Assembly: GCA_963747535.1 (NCBI GenBank)
Contig: CAVVFX010000023.1
Span: 124,001-188,000 of the forward strand
DNA: 64,000 bases
Direction: 5' to 3'
Source of the DNA: CAVVFX01 sp963747535
Lineage (GTDB): Bacteria > Acidobacteriota > Terriglobia > Bryobacterales > Bryobacteraceae
The notes beneath the pieces are model-generated. The model was not told the DNA's origin. It did no database searches and saw only the letters and a list, made by a program, of their open reading frames with translations. Below, piece after piece: positions 61,089 to 64,000 of this stretch. The translations under genes and the position numbers were made by a program. The stretch's first letter is position 1, and every line of letters begins with the position of its first letter.

Positions 61089-63508
61089 CAGAATAGTCTC
61101 TCCTGTTTTTTTAGTGTCCCGAAGCTGCCCACGTTGGCAATGGTGAACGCCACTCGAAACTGGTTATCGTTAAGCGTACCAAAGGTGAACCGCCGCCATT
61201 GAAAGCTGAAGCCGCAGCAATCCGTATTGTAGGTCGCCTGACCGGCCATATACTGCGTTTGCCCCGACAATACGTCATAGGAGGCGGTGAATGCGCCATT
61301 CCATCCGCGACGGTTCCCGTCTCCATAACCGATCGTTCCCCGAATCTGATCGGCCTTGGGGAACAGGGCCTGGTTGGCAACATCGGGCGCGTAGTTAGGA
61401 TCGTATCCAGCGACGGTATTACTCCCGACCGAATAATGCAGTCGGGCGAAATGAAACTCAGCGGAGAAGCTGCTATTCACGATCTTGCCACGCAGCGGAT
61501 CATAATCGGCGCGCCACTCGATGCCAATTCCATTCTTGGGATTCAACCGCAGTTCGGACACGATGGGAGAATAGTTGCGCGGCCGGTCGATGAATTCGAA
61601 AGGTGTCAAATCGAGAGTCGCCAGCACTTCGTTTCTCTGGCCGGGAATAATCGCACCTCCGAACGTCGGATCGAAATAACGGGCCTGGCTGAGTTCCCAC
61701 GTCACGACCTCGTCGACACGGTCGCCGCGCTTGGCGTAGATCCGGTTGATGATGGAGAACTGCACTTCGTTGTCGTCTGAAAGCAGATCGATCGCGTCGA
61801 AACGTACGGCGCTCGAGAAGTCGCTGACGCCGCTGATATCGCGATAGTGCACACGTGTTTCGATCACGTGTTTGAGCTTGTCCCCCATGAAGGTCTTGTG
61901 ATTGTAGACACGCTCCAGGGACGGAAGCACGAGATCGACGTTCACTTCACGGGCGTTACGATAGAGATCCGTTGAAACCACCTGTCCGGCTGGATTCATG
62001 CTCTCACCGTAGAAACTTTCGTGAAGCGTAAAGCTGGGAACCAGGTGAATTCCCGCAAAGGAAAAAGCCGAGCTGAGTTGCGGCTCCGCGTCGGCGCGCG
62101 GGGTGAATTGACGTGTCTGGAAAGCAGGTTGGGTACGATCGAGCAAGCCGACGCTCGAGTTCAGCGAGAACCACAGCGGCACGGCATTGAACAACTGATG
62201 GTCCGTACTATCGAGATCCAAAGCGGGCGTTTGGCGGATGATGACGTAGTTTCCAGGCGTGGTGTCCTGGAAATTCTGCAGGCGGGAAGCCACCACGGTG
62301 AAATCAAACGTCGAGAATTTCTTGGTGAGGTAAAAGGTCGAATGGGTCTCGGCGAAGATCGCTTCGTTGAATGACTGGGTGAAGGACTGGCGGAAAAGGA
62401 AAGAGCTCAGGTAATCGAGCGAGCCGTGGGCTTCCCATCCATCCCACAGAAAAGCTTTGATATTGCCCTGGAAGTTATAGCCTCCCTGTTTTTGCAGGAC
62501 ATCGCCAATCAGGGTGCCGCGATCCTGAACGCCATGAAAAGTGAAGTCGAAGGTGATCTTGTCGGTCGGCTTGCCCCGTAGATAGACGGTGTGATCGTAA
62601 CCGCGGGCCGTATAGTCGATGATGCGGTAGCTCAAGTCGTAGTCGCGATTGATGGCCCAATAGTAGCCGCTGTGGAGCATGAAGCCGTAACGTGAACTAT
62701 TACCGAAGATGGGAGTAAAGAATCCGCTTTGCCGCGGCTCACGCAGGAGCGATTTATTGAAGAAAGGGAAATAGAAAATGGGGAAACCCTTTATGCGGAA
62801 GAGCGCACGGTGAGCGATGGCACGCTGGTCGGGAATAATGTCGAAAGTGGGTCCGGTCAAGGACCACCACGGCCTGGGCAATTTGCAGCCGGTGATGAAT
62901 CCGTGATGCAGGAGGTACCGGTCATGAGTCCGTTCGGCGAACTTGCCCTGGAAGTAGAACGGAGTGTCGGACGTCAGGATGCCGGGCTTGGTCGAGACGC
63001 GGTTCTTGGCGTAGCCGCGGGGATTGGTGAAGTAACCCCGCTGCTCGTTGACCCAGTACTGGATCTTGTCGCAGGTAATCTTCTCACTCTGCGCGTAACT
63101 CTGGTAGAAGACGTGGCCGCGCGCTTCGATATAAGCTTTGTCCTCGTCGTAATCGATTTCGTCGGCACGGAACACCATGTCCGTGCCGCGGATCTCGGCG
63201 TGTCCGCGGAGATGATAGATGTGCCCCTCGCTGGTCTGTTCGGCAGCGTCCACGTCCCACCAGCCACGGATCACACCCGGACCGGGCGGCCGAACGTTGA
63301 GTTCCGGTGTGAGCGCCGTGGGCACTTCCACCGGCGCCGTCGTGGGATCTACCTTGGCCACCAAGTCCGATTTCAGAGGCTGGGCAACCTGAGGAGCGGC
63401 AACTTGGGGCGCGACTGCTTGAGCCACCTCCTGGCCGCGAGCTAAGTCTAGTAACAAACCATATGAACCTAACCATGAGAAAAAAAGCACAACAAGAAGA
63501 TTTCGCAA
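61088..63508 (-). CDS. lptD: LPS-assembly protein LptD
   Basis: An outer-membrane beta-barrel of about 806 residues that inserts lipopolysaccharide into the outer leaflet. The signal region is LLVVLFFSWLGSYGLLLDLA. A periplasmic OstA/LptA-like jelly-roll (IYHLRGHAEIRGTDMVFRAD, EIDYDEDKAYIEARGHVFYQ) is followed by the barrel with PIFYFPFFNKSLLREPRQSG and many alternating beta strands, ending in Phe. The start is uncertain: TTG 63508 puts the signal peptide first, ATG 63595 adds 29 residues, and the frame stays open to 63898. The divergent zinc-ribbon gene begins at 63645, so starts before that are unlikely. Confidence 0.92.
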   Translation of the reverse strand: MRNLLVVLFFSWLGSYGLLLDLARGQEVAQAVAPQVAAPQVAQPLKSDLVAKVDPTTAPVEVPTALTPELNVRPPGPGVIRGWWDVDAAEQTSEGHIYHLRGHAEIRGTDMVFRADEIDYDEDKAYIEARGHVFYQSYAQSEKITCDKIQYWVNEQRGYFTNPRGYAKNRVSTKPGILTSDTPFYFQGKFAERTHDRYLLHHGFITGCKLPRPWWSLTGPTFDIIPDQRAIAHRALFRIKGFPIFYFPFFNKSLLREPRQSGFFTPIFGNSSRYGFMLHSGYYWAINRDYDLSYRIIDYTARGYDHTVYLRGKPTDKITFDFTFHGVQDRGTLIGDVLQKQGGYNFQGNIKAFLWDGWEAHGSLDYLSSFLFRQSFTQSFNEAIFAETHSTFYLTKKFSTFDFTVVASRLQNFQDTTPGNYVIIRQTPALDLDSTDHQLFNAVPLWFSLNSSVGLLDRTQPAFQTRQFTPRADAEPQLSSAFSFAGIHLVPSFTLHESFYGESMNPAGQVVSTDLYRNAREVNVDLVLPSLERVYNHKTFMGDKLKHVIETRVHYRDISGVSDFSSAVRFDAIDLLSDDNEVQFSIINRIYAKRGDRVDEVVTWELSQARYFDPTFGGAIIPGQRNEVLATLDLTPFEFIDRPRNYSPIVSELRLNPKNGIGIEWRADYDPLRGKIVNSSFSAEFHFARLHYSVGSNTVAGYDPNYAPDVANQALFPKADQIRGTIGYGDGNRRGWNGAFTASYDVLSGQTQYMAGQATYNTDCCGFSFQWRRFTFGTLNDNQFRVAFTIANVGSFGTLKKQERLF

Positions 63509-63644
63509 GAAAAATCCGTGACAAGTACCTAGGGATATGTTACTCAGATGATAAGGCCGGGTTTGGTGTCTTGATCGAAGAGCGTAATACGGCATAAGTA
63601 ATGTCGCAAGCAAGGTTTCACGCGATCCCGGGCCTGGTGCTTTC

Positions 63645-64000
63645 ATGACGCAGTGCAGATTCTGTTTGTTCCAAAATCCGGGAGATGAAGAACGTTGCCA
63701 CCGATGCAGCAGACGGCTCTCGGGAGACATCACTTTCGACGGCCTCAGTGTCGCGGGAGCGACGGTCCTGGCGCCCCGGCGTCGAAGCGCAACCAGCAAC
63801 GGAACCTTGGACGCCCCGCATGCGACACGAAGGACGCGAACGGCGGTGGCCGAAGGCGTCCGGCAGACCTCGCTTTTCAGCAGCGAAATTTCTTCCAACG
63901 TTATCCCCTTTGACTCGATCCAACGACCGGAACCTCCCGCAGCAAAATCGGAGGTACTGCAAGACCGCGCGACCGGTCCGGTCGCCAGACGATTGACTGC
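63645..64000 (+). CDS. Zinc-ribbon protein, possibly RDD-type membrane protein (3' truncated by window edge)
   Basis: ATG 63645 opens a frame that continues to the window end without stop (118 codons visible). It begins MTQCRFCLFQNPGDEERCHR followed by CSRRL, a classic CxxC/CxxC zinc ribbon. A Ser/Thr/Arg-rich linker follows, then SLFSSEISSNVIPFDSIQRP. In acidobacteria such N-termini often precede an RDD or other membrane domain, but that part lies outside the window. It is divergent from lptD. Confidence 0.7.
   Translation, partial: MTQCRFCLFQNPGDEERCHRCSRRLSGDITFDGLSVAGATVLAPRRRSATSNGTLDAPHATRRTRTAVAEGVRQTSLFSSEISSNVIPFDSIQRPEPPAAKSEVLQDRATGPVARRLT

Noticed and set aside
63509..63898. Far upstream starts of lptD
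   Set aside because: They overlap the divergent zinc-ribbon gene and show no secretion signal at their N-terminus.

Overview
The window is a GC-rich bacterial chromosome segment with about 57 protein-coding genes or fragments on both strands, dense coding and no rRNA, tRNA or CRISPR that I can support. The gene content points to an acidobacterium of the Solibacter/Bryobacter type. Evidence for this is a VWFA-related protein of the acidobacterial kind, a duplicated orphan MacB/FtsX permease, an SBBP-repeat propeller protein, Tat-exported sulfatase and Gfo/Idh/MocA proteins, a GH78 rhamnosidase, a cytochrome c/copper monooxygenase-like protein, and a Gram-negative envelope (lpxD, lptD, tonB/exbBD). 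The assignment rests on recognised families, not on a database search.

Layout. 1-2.6 kb: the end of a TIM-barrel sugar isomerase, then a complete ISKra4-like insertion sequence (727-2560) with terminal inverted repeats, a perfect 9-bp target duplication and a probable -1 frameshift site. 2.7-9.6 kb: a REC-kinase-REC protein, a MEMO-family protein with an N-terminal PqqD-like region, a cytochrome c/copper monooxygenase-like protein and a VWFA protein. 9.8-25 kb: housekeeping genes. These are ftsK, a Spy-like protein, a response regulator, a DUF971 protein, rel, a TPR lipoprotein, tonB-exbB-exbD-exbD, and tgt-yajC-secD-secF. The minus-strand genes of this block are separated by many small hairpins. 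25-36 kb: an O-antigen-ligase-like membrane protein, a PAS kinase, a response regulator, an alcohol dehydrogenase, greA, a CDP-alcohol phosphatidyltransferase, a sulfatase, a truncated mandelate racemase-like gene and a chemoreceptor. 36-47 kb: a NYN/LOTUS protein, a split B12-dependent mutase, a phosphohexomutase, a thioesterase, two tandem ferritin-like secreted proteins and a GH78 enzyme. 47-64 kb: a LOG-family protein overlapping lpxD, a propeller/PHP protein, a Uma2 nuclease, a Tudor-like/cold-shock pair, an SBBP protein, a duplicated permease, a Gfo/Idh/MocA protein, lptD with a coupled small gene, and a zinc-ribbon gene that runs off the right edge.

Working together: tgt-yajC-secDF and tonB-exbB-exbD2 are classical functional units. 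lpxD and lptD serve outer-membrane lipopolysaccharide. The sulfatase, rhamnosidase, Gfo/Idh/MocA protein and sugar isomerase fit a saprophytic polysaccharide degrader.

The most unusual signal is the intergenic DNA. Several families of dispersed palindromes recur almost only between genes. The largest has ten copies of a GCAGACCA / TGGTCTGC stem around an A-rich loop. There is also an 85-bp near-identical repeat in two places, and long palindromes related to CCGTTTTCCG. No obviously new defence or biosynthetic system is visible.
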